This document shows positions 6,446 through 13,915 of a DNA stretch of 15,654 bases, in pieces (within the stretch, counting starts at the first letter, position 1; each line of letters starts with the position of its first letter). Below the pieces are notes generated by a model. The model made no database searches, had not been told where the DNA came from, and worked only from the letters and a program-made list of their open reading frames with translations. A program made the position numbers and the translations under genes. Source of the stretch: Methanocorpusculum sp. (GTDB taxonomy: Archaea > Halobacteriota > Methanomicrobia > Methanomicrobiales > Methanocorpusculaceae); NCBI GenBank assembly GCA_029987235.1, contig DALTWF010000032.1:1-15654 (forward strand), given 5' to 3'.

Positions 6446-8838
6446 TGAAAATAGCAATCAACCAGGCCGAATACTCAAATACACCCTCAGGTCCGGTTGT
6501 GCACATCTTCGGCCGCGAAGAAGACGGAACAGGACACGAACTCAAAATAACAGGTTTTCGTCCGTACTTCTGGGTGCGCGAGTCGGAAGCGGACAAAAGT
6601 CATGATGCATGCATTACAGTATCCGATGAAAAAGGCGTTTCGATAAAAGGCGAGCCGCTTCGCAAACTCTACACCGAAAAGCCGACTGATGTGCGAAACG
6701 TGCGTGACCGCTATCACCATTTTGAAGCAGATATTCCGTTTGCAACACGATATCTGATTGATGCAGGACTTACAGGCGGCGTATCCGCATCCTCTGACGA
6801 ATGCGATGCGGCAGAAGTCAGTCCCGCCGAGGTCAATGCAAAAGCCCGCGTCTGCATGTGCGATATCGAATGTGATGATTCCAAAGGCTTTCCTGACATG
6901 GAAAAAGACATTATCAACTGTATTACCTGTCATGACTCCTTTACTGATCATTACACGACATTCGTCCTTGAAAGCACGAAAAAAGTTGATTATACTGCAG
7001 CAGAACCGCTTGAAAACGGCTGTTTCAATCCGGAAAAACATACGATTCATGAATATAAGACAGAGCGTGCCCTTATGCGTGGTTTTGTCGATTATATCCG
7101 TGAAACCGACCCTGATATCCTGTCCGGCTGGAATTTTGCCGAGTTTGATGTTCCCTATATTCTGAAGCGTGCCGAAAAGTGCGGCATTAAGCAGGAGGAA
7201 TTTGCACGCCTTCCGGGAACTGTTGACAGAAACGCTATGCGCGGACGGGTTATTTTTGACCTGCTGTTAGCCTACAAAAAGATGCAGGGAAGTCAGAAAG
7301 AGTCCTACCGGCTTGATGCAATTGCAGAAGAGGAACTGGGCGACCACAAGGTCCGCCACACCGGAACGGTAACAGGACTTTGGGCTGAAGACCCGCTCAG
7401 GATGGTTGAGTACAACTTCAAAGATGTTGAGCTGTGTGTTGAAATCAACAAAAAGAACAATATCATTGACTTTTATCAGGAAGTCGCCCGGTATGTAGGC
7501 TGTCCGCTTGATAAAGCGCTGAACTCATCCAATGTCATAGACATCTATATTCTGCGAAAAGCACACGGACGCTATGTTCTTCCGTCAAAAGGAAACGGCA
7601 CAGGCGATGAATTTGAAGGTGCCACGGTTCTTTCCCCGTCAAAAGGAATCCGGGAAAATGTGGTTGTGCTTGATTTGAAGTCCCTGTATCCAATGGCGAT
7701 GATGACCTTAAACGCCTCGCAGGAGACAAAATCCGAGGACGGCGAAATTCACGCCCCGAACGGTGTGCGGTTCAGAAAATCCCCCGACGGTCTGACACGT
7801 TCCATTATCAGCGAATTAATGAAGGAACGCGATGAGCGTAAAGCACTGCGCAACACGTTCCCGTACGATTCATTTGAGTACACGCTTTACGACATGCAGC
7901 AGAATGCAATCAAGGTCATTATGAACTCGTATTACGGTGTTTCCGGCTTTTCCCGGTTCCGGTTATATGACCGCGAGATTGGGGCTGCCGTTACATCTGT
8001 AGGCCGGGCAATTATCCAGCATACGAAAAATATCATAACAAACCATGGCTATGAGGTAATCTACGGAGATACGGATTCCTGTTTCGTGCAGATTCCGGCA
8101 AAAACCCGTGAAGAGACCATGGAAATAGCACGGGGGCTTGAAAAGGAGCTAAATGCAAGCTACAGCGGCTTTTCCAAAGACACGCTGAATGCGGACATTA
8201 ATTTCTTCTCCATCAAGTTCGAGAAAATCTATCAGCGGTTCTTCCAGGGCGGTTCAAAGAAGCGGTATGCGGGGCTTTTGGTCTGGAAAGAAGGGCAGGA
8301 GGTTGACAAAATCGATATTGCGGGAATGGAGATGAAACGCTCCGACTCTCCGCAGCTGACGCGTGAAATTCAGGAAAAGGTCTTTGAAATGATTTTAAAG
8401 GGCCGCGGACGCGAGGAGGTTTTGGAGTATCTTCCGGACGTGCTCAAAAAATACCGTGCGGGCGGATATTCCTATATGGAATGCGGCATTCCAAGCGGCA
8501 TCAACAAAAATCTGAAGGATTATGCAACTCTTGATGCGCACGGTCGCGGGGCGCAGTACGCAAACAAATATTTCAAGACAACGTTCAACAAAGGCAGCAA
8601 GCCAAAGAGGCTGTATGTAAAACGCAGTCTTCGTCCAGACGAGTACCCGAATACGGATGTCATCTGTTTTGAGTATCCCGAGCAGATTCCAGACGGGGTT
8701 TTTGAAATCGACTGGGAGACGATGCTTGAGAAAACTATCCGTGCGCCCTTAGAGAGAATATTTGAGGCACTCGGGTGGAACTGGGATGATTTCGACCCGA
8801 AAGTTGCGAAGAAGACCACTTTAGATATGTTTTTCTGA
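6445..8838 (+). CDS. polB: Family-B DNA polymerase with 3'-5' proofreading exonuclease
   Basis: This 797-residue archaeal PolB is a DNA-dependent DNA polymerase for replication or repair synthesis. The exonuclease is intact: Exo I Asp140-Ile-Glu142, Exo II Asn230 to Asp235 (NFAEFD) and Exo III Tyr323-x-x-x-Asp327. The polymerase site is intact too: motif A Asp410-Leu-Lys-Ser-Leu-Tyr-Pro416, motif B Lys490-x-x-x-Asn494-Ser-x-Tyr-Gly498, motif C Asp542-Thr-Asp544-Ser, and the Lys605-Lys-Arg-Tyr-Ala-Gly610 loop. Motif A continues with Met417 instead of the Ser common in eukaryotic and Pyrococcus enzymes; I recall the same in other euryarchaeal PolBs. Residues 1-130 are the N-terminal domain. The start at ATG 6445 overlaps the mdh stop (TAATG) and has GGAG six bases before it. 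No intein is present, although PolB motifs often host them. Length is normal for the family. Confidence 0.96.
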   Translation: MKIAINQAEYSNTPSGPVVHIFGREEDGTGHELKITGFRPYFWVRESEADKSHDACITVSDEKGVSIKGEPLRKLYTEKPTDVRNVRDRYHHFEADIPFATRYLIDAGLTGGVSASSDECDAAEVSPAEVNAKARVCMCDIECDDSKGFPDMEKDIINCITCHDSFTDHYTTFVLESTKKVDYTAAEPLENGCFNPEKHTIHEYKTERALMRGFVDYIRETDPDILSGWNFAEFDVPYILKRAEKCGIKQEEFARLPGTVDRNAMRGRVIFDLLLAYKKMQGSQKESYRLDAIAEEELGDHKVRHTGTVTGLWAEDPLRMVEYNFKDVELCVEINKKNNIIDFYQEVARYVGCPLDKALNSSNVIDIYILRKAHGRYVLPSKGNGTGDEFEGATVLSPSKGIRENVVVLDLKSLYPMAMMTLNASQETKSEDGEIHAPNGVRFRKSPDGLTRSIISELMKERDERKALRNTFPYDSFEYTLYDMQQNAIKVIMNSYYGVSGFSRFRLYDREIGAAVTSVGRAIIQHTKNIITNHGYEVIYGDTDSCFVQIPAKTREETMEIARGLEKELNASYSGFSKDTLNADINFFSIKFEKIYQRFFQGGSKKRYAGLLVWKEGQEVDKIDIAGMEMKRSDSPQLTREIQEKVFEMILKGRGREEVLEYLPDVLKKYRAGGYSYMECGIPSGINKNLKDYATLDAHGRGAQYANKYFKTTFNKGSKPKRLYVKRSLRPDEYPNTDVICFEYPEQIPDGVFEIDWETMLEKTIRAPLERIFEALGWNWDDFDPKVAKKTTLDMFF

Positions 8839-8854
8839 AGATTTCAGCACATTC

Positions 8855-8873
8855 TTTTTTTCCGTATTTTTTT
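8855..8873 (+). terminator. Double T-tract terminator after polB
   Basis: Two runs of seven T (8855-8861 and 8867-8873), separated by CCGTA, lie 17 bases after the polB stop. Consecutive oligo-T tracts are typical of intrinsic archaeal termination. They end the mdh-polB unit before the rubredoxin promoter. Confidence 0.5.
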
Positions 8874-8918
8874 CAGTTAATGTACCTTTATCCAAAAAGC
8901 CATATATCCTTCCCGTCC

Positions 8919-8929
8919 AATATATTTAC
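8919..8929 (+). promoter_or_regulatory. TATA-like box for rubredoxin-fprA
   Basis: AATATATTTAC is a strong box A match centred about 42 bases before the ATG at 8966. It predicts a start near 8950 and a leader of about 16 bases, enough to hold the AGGAAAG at 8952-8958 that can serve as ribosome binding site. A second possible box, CATATATC, lies at 8901-8908. Confidence 0.5.
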
Positions 8930-8965
8930 AACCCCCTTCAAACCGGGGAACAGGAAAGCTATATC

Positions 8966-9121
8966 ATGACCAAATACATTTGCGCAATCTGCGGATATAC
9001 TTACGACTCTGAAAAAGGCGCAGGATTCACTATCCCGGCCGGTACCGAATTTGAAGCAGTTCCGGAATCCTGGGTATGTCCGACCTGCGGCGCACCCAAG
9101 AGCCAGTTTAAACAGGCATAA
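8966..9121 (+). CDS. Rubredoxin
   Basis: This 51-residue electron carrier holds one iron bound by four cysteines: Cys6-x-x-Cys9-Gly-Tyr and Cys38-Pro-x-Cys41-Gly-Ala. Family aromatic residues (Tyr4, Tyr11, Tyr13, Phe29, Trp36) and the PESWVCPTCG segment are all present, so it is a complete standard rubredoxin. It sits two bases before fprA and shares its promoter. In several anaerobes rubredoxin passes electrons to flavodiiron proteins, so it is the likely redox partner of the neighbour or of an NAD(P)H/F420H2-linked reductase elsewhere. AGGAAAG lies seven bases before the ATG as ribosome binding site. A chance minus-strand reading frame covers the same bases, but the rubredoxin motif is decisive. 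Confidence 0.95.
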   Translation: MTKYICAICGYTYDSEKGAGFTIPAGTEFEAVPESWVCPTCGAPKSQFKQA

Positions 9122-9123
9122 GC

Positions 9124-10314
9124 ATGGCTGCACGTGAAATTGTTGAAAACGTCTTTGCAGTCGGCACCATTAACTGGGATCTGCGCTACTTTGACGCAAT
9201 CATGCCGACACCCCGTGGAAGCAGTTATAATGCCTACATAGTCAAAGGCTCTGAAAAAACCGCTCTTGTTGATACCGGCGAGCCGGCAGACGAGGCAGAA
9301 TTCATCACCAACCTGATGCGTCTTGACCAGAACTCCCTTGACTATATCGTATGCCTTCACGCAGAGCAGGACCACTCCGGTCTTCTCCCCCTGATGCTTG
9401 ACGTTTACCCGATGGCAAAAGTCGTCACCAACGAGAAATGCAAAGAGCTTCTGCTTGAAATGCACAATCTCGAGGACCTTGAAGAAAGATTCATTGTCAT
9501 CGGTGACGGGGAAACTCTGTCTCTTGGCGATAAGACACTGAAGTTCTATCTTGCACCCTGGGTACACTGGCCTGACACTATGTTTGCCGAGATTCTTGAA
9601 GACAAAGTTCTCTTCACCTCAGACTTCCTCGGCACCCATTACGCATCTGAAACACTCTTCCAAAACGACGACTCCCCCGACTACCTTGAAGCAGCAAAAC
9701 GCTACTACTCCGCAATCATGATGCCGTTTCGTGCATCCGTTCAGGGCTACCTGAAAAAGATTGACGAGATTGCACCAAAGATTATCGGCCCATCTCACGG
9801 ACCGGTCTTAAAGATGCCGGCAAAAATTGTCGACCTCTACAGACAGTGGTCTTCCGACACTCCGAAGAACGAAGTTGTTGTCGCCTATGTTTCCATGCAC
9901 GGCAGTACAAAACAGATGGTAAACTTCCTTGTTGATGACCTTGTCCAGCGCGGAATTCCGGTACATCAGTACAACCTGCTTGAAACCGATTCCGGTGTAT
10001 TAGGCAGCGCCATTGTCGAGGCGGCAACTATAGTTCTTGCTACACCCACGGTTCTTTTCGGTCCGCACCCGGTTGCAGTAAACGCTGCATACCTTGTCCG
10101 TGCGCTGCGCCCGAAGACCAGATTCCTTGGCGTTATCGGTTCCTACGGATGGGGAACCAATGCAGTAAACTACCTTGGCGAGATGCTTACGCCGCTTGGC
10201 GCAGAAGTTCTTCCGCCGGTTTATATCAAAGGTCTGCCGGATGAAAGCACCATTGCAGAGCTTCACAAACTGGCAGAAGCCATTGAAGAAAAGCATAAGA
10301 GTCTGAACCTCTGA
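9124..10314 (+). CDS. fprA: Flavodiiron protein FprA (F420H2 oxidase type)
   Basis: This 396-residue cytoplasmic oxygen-defence enzyme reduces O2 to water (some relatives reduce NO). Characterised methanogen FprA enzymes use reduced coenzyme F420 as donor. The metallo-beta-lactamase-like domain (about 1-245) carries the diiron ligands His79-x-Glu81-x-Asp83-His84, His148, Asp167 and His225 (GPSHGPV). The flavodoxin domain (about 250-396) begins with the FMN phosphate loop SMHGSTKQM at 257-265 and continues with the TPTVLFGPHP and GSYGWG loops. Length and order match the minimal two-domain class A proteins, with no rubredoxin fused; the rubredoxin is the separate gene just upstream. The start two bases after the rubredoxin stop implies coupled translation. 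The FMN- and iron-binding residues all look intact. NO as main substrate cannot be excluded. Confidence 0.95.
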   Translation: MAAREIVENVFAVGTINWDLRYFDAIMPTPRGSSYNAYIVKGSEKTALVDTGEPADEAEFITNLMRLDQNSLDYIVCLHAEQDHSGLLPLMLDVYPMAKVVTNEKCKELLLEMHNLEDLEERFIVIGDGETLSLGDKTLKFYLAPWVHWPDTMFAEILEDKVLFTSDFLGTHYASETLFQNDDSPDYLEAAKRYYSAIMMPFRASVQGYLKKIDEIAPKIIGPSHGPVLKMPAKIVDLYRQWSSDTPKNEVVVAYVSMHGSTKQMVNFLVDDLVQRGIPVHQYNLLETDSGVLGSAIVEAATIVLATPTVLFGPHPVAVNAAYLVRALRPKTRFLGVIGSYGWGTNAVNYLGEMLTPLGAEVLPPVYIKGLPDESTIAELHKLAEAIEEKHKSLNL

Positions 10315-10333
10315 GGTTCACACTCTCATAATA

Positions 10334-10343
10334 TTTTTTTTTT
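10334..10343 (+). terminator. T-tract terminator after fprA, overlapping the convergent stop
   Basis: Ten consecutive T begin 20 bases after the fprA stop. The last two fall within the stop codon of the convergent kinase gene, so intergenic space is only 27 bases. It is a plausible oligo-T terminator for the plus strand. Confidence 0.5.
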
Positions 10344-12219
10344 ACTCTTTCTTCTGTATATAATGCAGGAGTGCTTCAGTAAGTTTATTTACCTCAATCG
10401 GCTTGCCCAGGTGATCATTCATACCTGCTGCAAGCGCGTTCTTTTTGTCTTCTTCAAACGCATTGGCAGTCATGGCAAGAATCGGGAGATTAAGATACTC
10501 GCCGCCGAATGCACGGATTGCACGGGTAGCCTCATAGCCGTCCATAACCGGCATCTGAACATCCATTAATACACAGTCGAAATACCGCGGACCTTTTTCC
10601 TTAAGCAGCTTAACCGCATCACTGCCGTCTTCAACCGACTCAGTGCTTATATTCATGTCAGTAAGAATATCTTCGGCAATTTCACGGTTCAGTTCATTGT
10701 CTTCAACCACCAGTACACGTTTGCCTTTTAAGAAATCCGGATGGGAGACCGGGATTTTTTCCGGTTCGGCAGGCATTACGCCTTCTTCAAAAGAAAGCAG
10801 TACTACAACAGTTGTTCCTTTTCCCTGCTCTGATGAAACCGTAACGGTTCCGCCCATCAGGTCCGTCAGGTGCTTGACAATACTCATGCCAAGTCCGGTT
10901 CCCTGGATTTTACTTACCGTACTGGTCTCTTCACGGCTGAACTCATCAAAAATCTTTGCGGCAAATTCCGGACTCATGCCGATACCGGTATCAGAAACGG
11001 TGAATTTATAGGTATGATACCCGAGCCCCTTTTCGGACGGGTCTGCAAGTTCCTCCATTGAAAAGACAACTTTACCTCCATGATGCGTATATTTTATCGC
11101 ATTATTTAAAATATTTAAGAGAATCTCATTCAGATGCAGCCTGTCGGCAAGAACGACTTCATGGGAAAGTTTTCCAAAATTCTCTTTGAGGTCAATACTT
11201 TTCTCAACAGCAGAACCCCGGACAATTGCTGCAAGATTCATGGAATTTTTCGTCAGATTCAGCGGTTTTAGATCGATAACCGTTTTGCCTGCCTCGATTC
11301 TTGACATATCCAGAATGTTGTTGATTAATTCAAGGAGGTGCTGACCTGCGGCACTGATTTTTTCATGAGCGTCTGCTACGCGCTGTTTGTCATCGGGGAA
11401 CTTCTGTGCAATTGCCGTAAAGCCGAGGATGGCGTTCATCGGTGTACGGATATCATGACTCATATTGAACAGGAATGCTGTTTTTGCCGCGTTTGCCGCC
11501 TGCGTCTGCCGCAGAGCATCTTCAAGAGCCGCATTTTTACGCTCAAGCGTGTAGCTGAGGTAGGTAATTGCAAGCATCATTAAAGCAACCGTAAGGCCCA
11601 TGGAATAAAACGGCGCGTCAGGGAACTGCATCTGCAGAAAACCGGTTACCAGCGGTACGAGGGCAGTAATAAATCCGAGAAGATGCCAGGTATTTTTCGT
11701 ACCTCTGGTACGCAGAAATACTATGAGCGCAATAAAAGAGGTAAGTCCGTAACCTGCCATCTGGAAATAGAACAAAACCGGACGCAAAGGTCCGGGCTCA
11801 TACACGCAGCTGTCTGTGATTACAAATACCTGACCGTTAACGAAGTTGGTTATGAGGAGAACCAGAGGGACACAAAGAATAATTATTCTGAAAATCTTAA
11901 GCAAGATATTTTTCCCGACCTTTCTGCCAAGAGCCATGAGAATATGTCCGGTCCAGGCAAAGACCACAACTGCCGCCATCAGATGAAAGGCGGTTGTGGA
12001 AAGGAAATAGGCCGTATTTCCGAACTGCTGCGGGTCTACTGCAATAACACCCCATATCCCGTCAGCAAGGAAAAATATGAGGAGGACGACCAGAGACGCT
12101 GCAGCTGCATTGCGGCGGATCTTTTCTTCGTTGGAAAATAATGACAATCCCTTCCATCCGATACCTGCGGCACAGATGAAACAGATGAAAGCGGTTGCAG
12201 CATAATAAATATCAGTCAT
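10342..12219 (-). CDS. Membrane hybrid histidine kinase with receiver domain
   Basis: This 625-residue sensor autophosphorylates and passes the phosphate to its own receiver. Residues 1-225 hold about seven membrane segments (near 5-24, 40-60, 70-95, 105-125, 148-169, 178-196 and 205-224), an uncharacterised sensor unit. A short coiled linker (225-245) leads to the HisKA domain with His255 in FNMSHDIRTPMNAILGF. The ATPase domain has Asn373 in LNNAIKYT, the G1 box Asp410-Thr-Gly-Ile-Gly and the G2 box Gly-Thr-Gly-Leu-Gly (440-444). The receiver (about 500-622) has Glu506-Asp507, phosphoacceptor Asp553 in LMDVQMP, Thr584 and Lys606. All catalytic residues are present. No DNA-binding or other output domain and no adjacent regulator gene exist, so a downstream HPt or partner must lie elsewhere or the receiver is autoregulatory. 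The H-box wording is typical of anaerobic Firmicutes kinases, which suggests acquisition from bacteria. Confidence 0.93.
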   Translation of the reverse strand: MTDIYYAATAFICFICAAGIGWKGLSLFSNEEKIRRNAAAASLVVLLIFFLADGIWGVIAVDPQQFGNTAYFLSTTAFHLMAAVVVFAWTGHILMALGRKVGKNILLKIFRIIILCVPLVLLITNFVNGQVFVITDSCVYEPGPLRPVLFYFQMAGYGLTSFIALIVFLRTRGTKNTWHLLGFITALVPLVTGFLQMQFPDAPFYSMGLTVALMMLAITYLSYTLERKNAALEDALRQTQAANAAKTAFLFNMSHDIRTPMNAILGFTAIAQKFPDDKQRVADAHEKISAAGQHLLELINNILDMSRIEAGKTVIDLKPLNLTKNSMNLAAIVRGSAVEKSIDLKENFGKLSHEVVLADRLHLNEILLNILNNAIKYTHHGGKVVFSMEELADPSEKGLGYHTYKFTVSDTGIGMSPEFAAKIFDEFSREETSTVSKIQGTGLGMSIVKHLTDLMGGTVTVSSEQGKGTTVVVLLSFEEGVMPAEPEKIPVSHPDFLKGKRVLVVEDNELNREIAEDILTDMNISTESVEDGSDAVKLLKEKGPRYFDCVLMDVQMPVMDGYEATRAIRAFGGEYLNLPILAMTANAFEEDKKNALAAGMNDHLGKPIEVNKLTEALLHYIQKKE

Positions 12220-12223
12220 TTGG

Positions 12224-12229
12224 TTTCCT
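12224..12229 (-). promoter_or_regulatory. Ribosome binding site of the kinase gene
   Basis: On the minus strand AGGAAA lies four bases before the ATG at 12219, resembling the one before rubredoxin. It supports this start and a leadered mRNA. Confidence 0.45.
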
Positions 12230-12262
12230 GTCAGAAGGTTTGAATACTTGTATAATGGGATG

Positions 12263-12275
12263 TTTTTATATATGA
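12263..12275 (-). promoter_or_regulatory. TATA-like box for the kinase gene
   Basis: On the minus strand CATATATAAAAAC is a strong box A match about 50 bases before the ATG at 12219. It predicts a leader of roughly 24 bases that includes AGGAAA. A second box, CATTATACAA (12249-12258), lies closer. The AT-rich core is nearly symmetrical, but it lies too far from the plus-strand gene at 12384 to serve it directly. Confidence 0.42.
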
Positions 12276-12350
12276 ATGTTTCCAGCGATACAAAACCCTG
12301 CTTTTCCGGTGCGCAATAAAATTTGCTCTCAAACCCACCAAATCGCCTTG

Positions 12351-12358
12351 TTTATTAG
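12351..12358 (+). promoter_or_regulatory. TATA-like box for the cobT-like operon
   Basis: TTTATTAG is centred about 29 bases before the ATG at 12384, with no Shine-Dalgarno sequence. This fits a leaderless transcript and supports the 12384 start over the ORF's upstream extension. Confidence 0.42.
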
Positions 12359-12383
12359 CCAAAACCGCAAACATTACCTGCAT

Positions 12384-13391
12384 ATGACATTTGTATCCAC
12401 CCGTGCCGGGTTTGAATGCGAGTCGCCGCTTTTCGCACTTATTCTTTCAAACTCGGTCGTTTCCGCAATTCCCGGTGTATCGGGCGCAGGAGAAGATCCG
12501 AATGCAAGTATGTTTGTGCCGAATCTTGATGCCGAATTAATCATAAACGGCGAACTGTCCGGCGACATGACGCCGAACACGCCGACAGGATGTCCGACTC
12601 CTGCATCCATCACGCTTTCCATGATGGATTTAATCGGCATGAAACCGCTTCTGATTGCCTCAGGGCTCAATAATGAAGTGGTCGTACCGCACATGAACCT
12701 CGGAGAAAAGGCAGGCGGCGACCCGCGGCAGGGAAATGCCGTACCAAACGCCCGCACACTCTTTGAAAAAGGACGCTGGATCGGCGAATTTCTGTCTCAG
12801 TCGCACGACCTGCTTGTCCTCGGCGAATGTCTGCCGGGTGGAACAACTACTGCTCTTTGCGTGCTTCGTGCTCTTGGATACAATGCAAAGGTGAGCAGCG
12901 CACAGATAACCAATCCGGTTGCGCAGAAAGAAGAAATTGCAAAAACCGCAGTAGACATTGTCAGAAGTGCCGGTATAACTGACCCCCTTGATATCACTGC
13001 AAAAGTCGGGGATCCTATGCTTCCTGTTGCGGCAGGAATCGCCGAAGGATTCCGCGGCAAACTCTTCCTTGCGGGCGGAACCCAGATGCTTGCCGCTGCC
13101 GCACTATGCGCCGCTTTGGGAAACCCGGTGCCGGATGTTGTTACGACCACCTATGTCTATAATGACTCATCTGCGTCCTTTAAGGAAACCGCGGCTGCAG
13201 TCGGTGCTGATTCCTACTACGTGGACCCGGATTTTTCTACTATCGGTCATGCGGGACTCGCACGTTATGCACAGGGAGAAATCAAAGAAGGTTCCGGTGC
13301 CGGAGGTGCGATGTTTCTTGCCTCCATTTTAGGATTTACGCCGGAAGAAATCCGGACCTCAATCCGTGAACATGTAACACGCTATAACTGA
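12384..13391 (+). CDS. cobT: CobT-like nicotinate-nucleotide-dependent phosphoribosyltransferase (UPF0284/TIGR00303 type)
   Basis: From the ATG at 12384 this is 335 residues. Archaeal members of this family are annotated as phosphoribosyltransferases that activate the lower-ligand base of cobamides, using nicotinate mononucleotide to make an alpha-riboside phosphate. Methanogens need cobamides for methyltransferases. Visible marks are SGAGEDPNAS (33-42), GECLPGGTTTALCVLRALGY (147-166), GDPMLPVAAGIAEGF (209-223), LAGGTQMLAAAALCAALG (229-246) and KEGSGAGGAM (301-310). Glu302 in the last motif corresponds by appearance to the catalytic Glu of bacterial CobT (a Gly-Glu-Gly-Ser/Thr-Gly-Ala context). 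The ATG is preferred over one at 12276 because the extra 36 residues look like chance sequence and a TATA-like box precedes 12384. The stop overlaps the next start (TGATG), so the trio is an operon. The exact base substrate is unknown. Confidence 0.88.
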   Translation: MTFVSTRAGFECESPLFALILSNSVVSAIPGVSGAGEDPNASMFVPNLDAELIINGELSGDMTPNTPTGCPTPASITLSMMDLIGMKPLLIASGLNNEVVVPHMNLGEKAGGDPRQGNAVPNARTLFEKGRWIGEFLSQSHDLLVLGECLPGGTTTALCVLRALGYNAKVSSAQITNPVAQKEEIAKTAVDIVRSAGITDPLDITAKVGDPMLPVAAGIAEGFRGKLFLAGGTQMLAAAALCAALGNPVPDVVTTTYVYNDSSASFKETAAAVGADSYYVDPDFSTIGHAGLARYAQGEIKEGSGAGGAMFLASILGFTPEEIRTSIREHVTRYN

Positions 13392-13915
13392 TGCTTGAAG
13401 ATGACCTGAAAAAAAGCGGCTTTGCATGCCGGATGTGTGCAAAATGCTGCAGCGGACCGGACAATGAGGTTATGGTCTCGCCTGATGAAGTTGATGTGCT
13501 GATTCAGGCGTCCGGTCTTTCTTTTGCTGAAATTGCAGAACCCTATCCGGAATGGTTCCAAAAAAAAGGCGGCGGCCGCTTTACGCTTGGGTGGATACTT
13601 AAGCGCGGGCAGGACGGCAGCTGCATGTTTTTAAAAGACGGGCGATGCTTGGTGTATCAGGCGCGTCCGCATATCTGCCGGACGTATCCATTTATGCTCA
13701 ACCGCGGTGAACTGATTATTTCCGAATGTGAAGGATGCGGGGGTGCGCCCATGAGTGATGAAGATGCAAAAGCTCTTGCCCGCGCACTTTGCACGCGGGA
13801 AGAGGCGGAAGCCGCCGAAGCTGCAAAAACAGCAGACCAATATCAAAAACATTGTAATATCTCAGGTGCAACAATTATCTACGACAGCCGCGGAGCACAC
13901 AATATAGATGACTGA
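13391..13915 (+). CDS. YkgJ-family cysteine-cluster protein (zinc/iron-chelating domain)
   Basis: This 174-residue protein has the family's N-terminal cluster Cys13-x-x-Cys16-x-x-Cys19-Cys20. Further cysteines at 78 (SCMF), 86 (GRCLVY), 96 (RPHICRTYPF), 113 and 116 (ECEGCGG) follow. This CxxCxxCC plus RPxxCRxYPF pattern defines the YkgJ/UPF0153 domain, thought to bind zinc or an iron-sulfur cluster; the biochemical role is not known. Residues 135-152 are Ala/Glu-rich and helical. There is no signal peptide. The start overlaps the cobT-like stop by one base, and the end overlaps the TraB-family start by eight bases, so translation of all three is likely coupled. A role in metal handling or in modifying a neighbouring product is possible but inferred only from context. 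Confidence 0.9.
   Translation: MLEDDLKKSGFACRMCAKCCSGPDNEVMVSPDEVDVLIQASGLSFAEIAEPYPEWFQKKGGGRFTLGWILKRGQDGSCMFLKDGRCLVYQARPHICRTYPFMLNRGELIISECEGCGGAPMSDEDAKALARALCTREEAEAAEAAKTADQYQKHCNISGATIIYDSRGAHNIDD

Noticed and set aside
7672..7692. Met417 in place of Ser in PolB motif A as a novel active site
   Set aside because: From memory the same residue occurs in other euryarchaeal PolBs (haloarchaea and methanogens), and all catalytic acids are intact.
8888..9133. Minus-strand reading frame of 81 codons over rubredoxin
   Set aside because: The plus strand encodes a complete rubredoxin with all four cysteines; the antisense frame has no motif.
9001..9567. Minus-strand reading frame of 188 codons inside rubredoxin/fprA
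   Set aside because: It is the antisense of two well-supported genes, with no promoter or recognisable domain.
12276..12383. N-terminal extension of the cobT-like protein from an ATG at 12276
   Set aside because: The 36 extra residues resemble translated promoter DNA, a TATA-like box lies within them, and the family's first motif starts right after the ATG at 12384.
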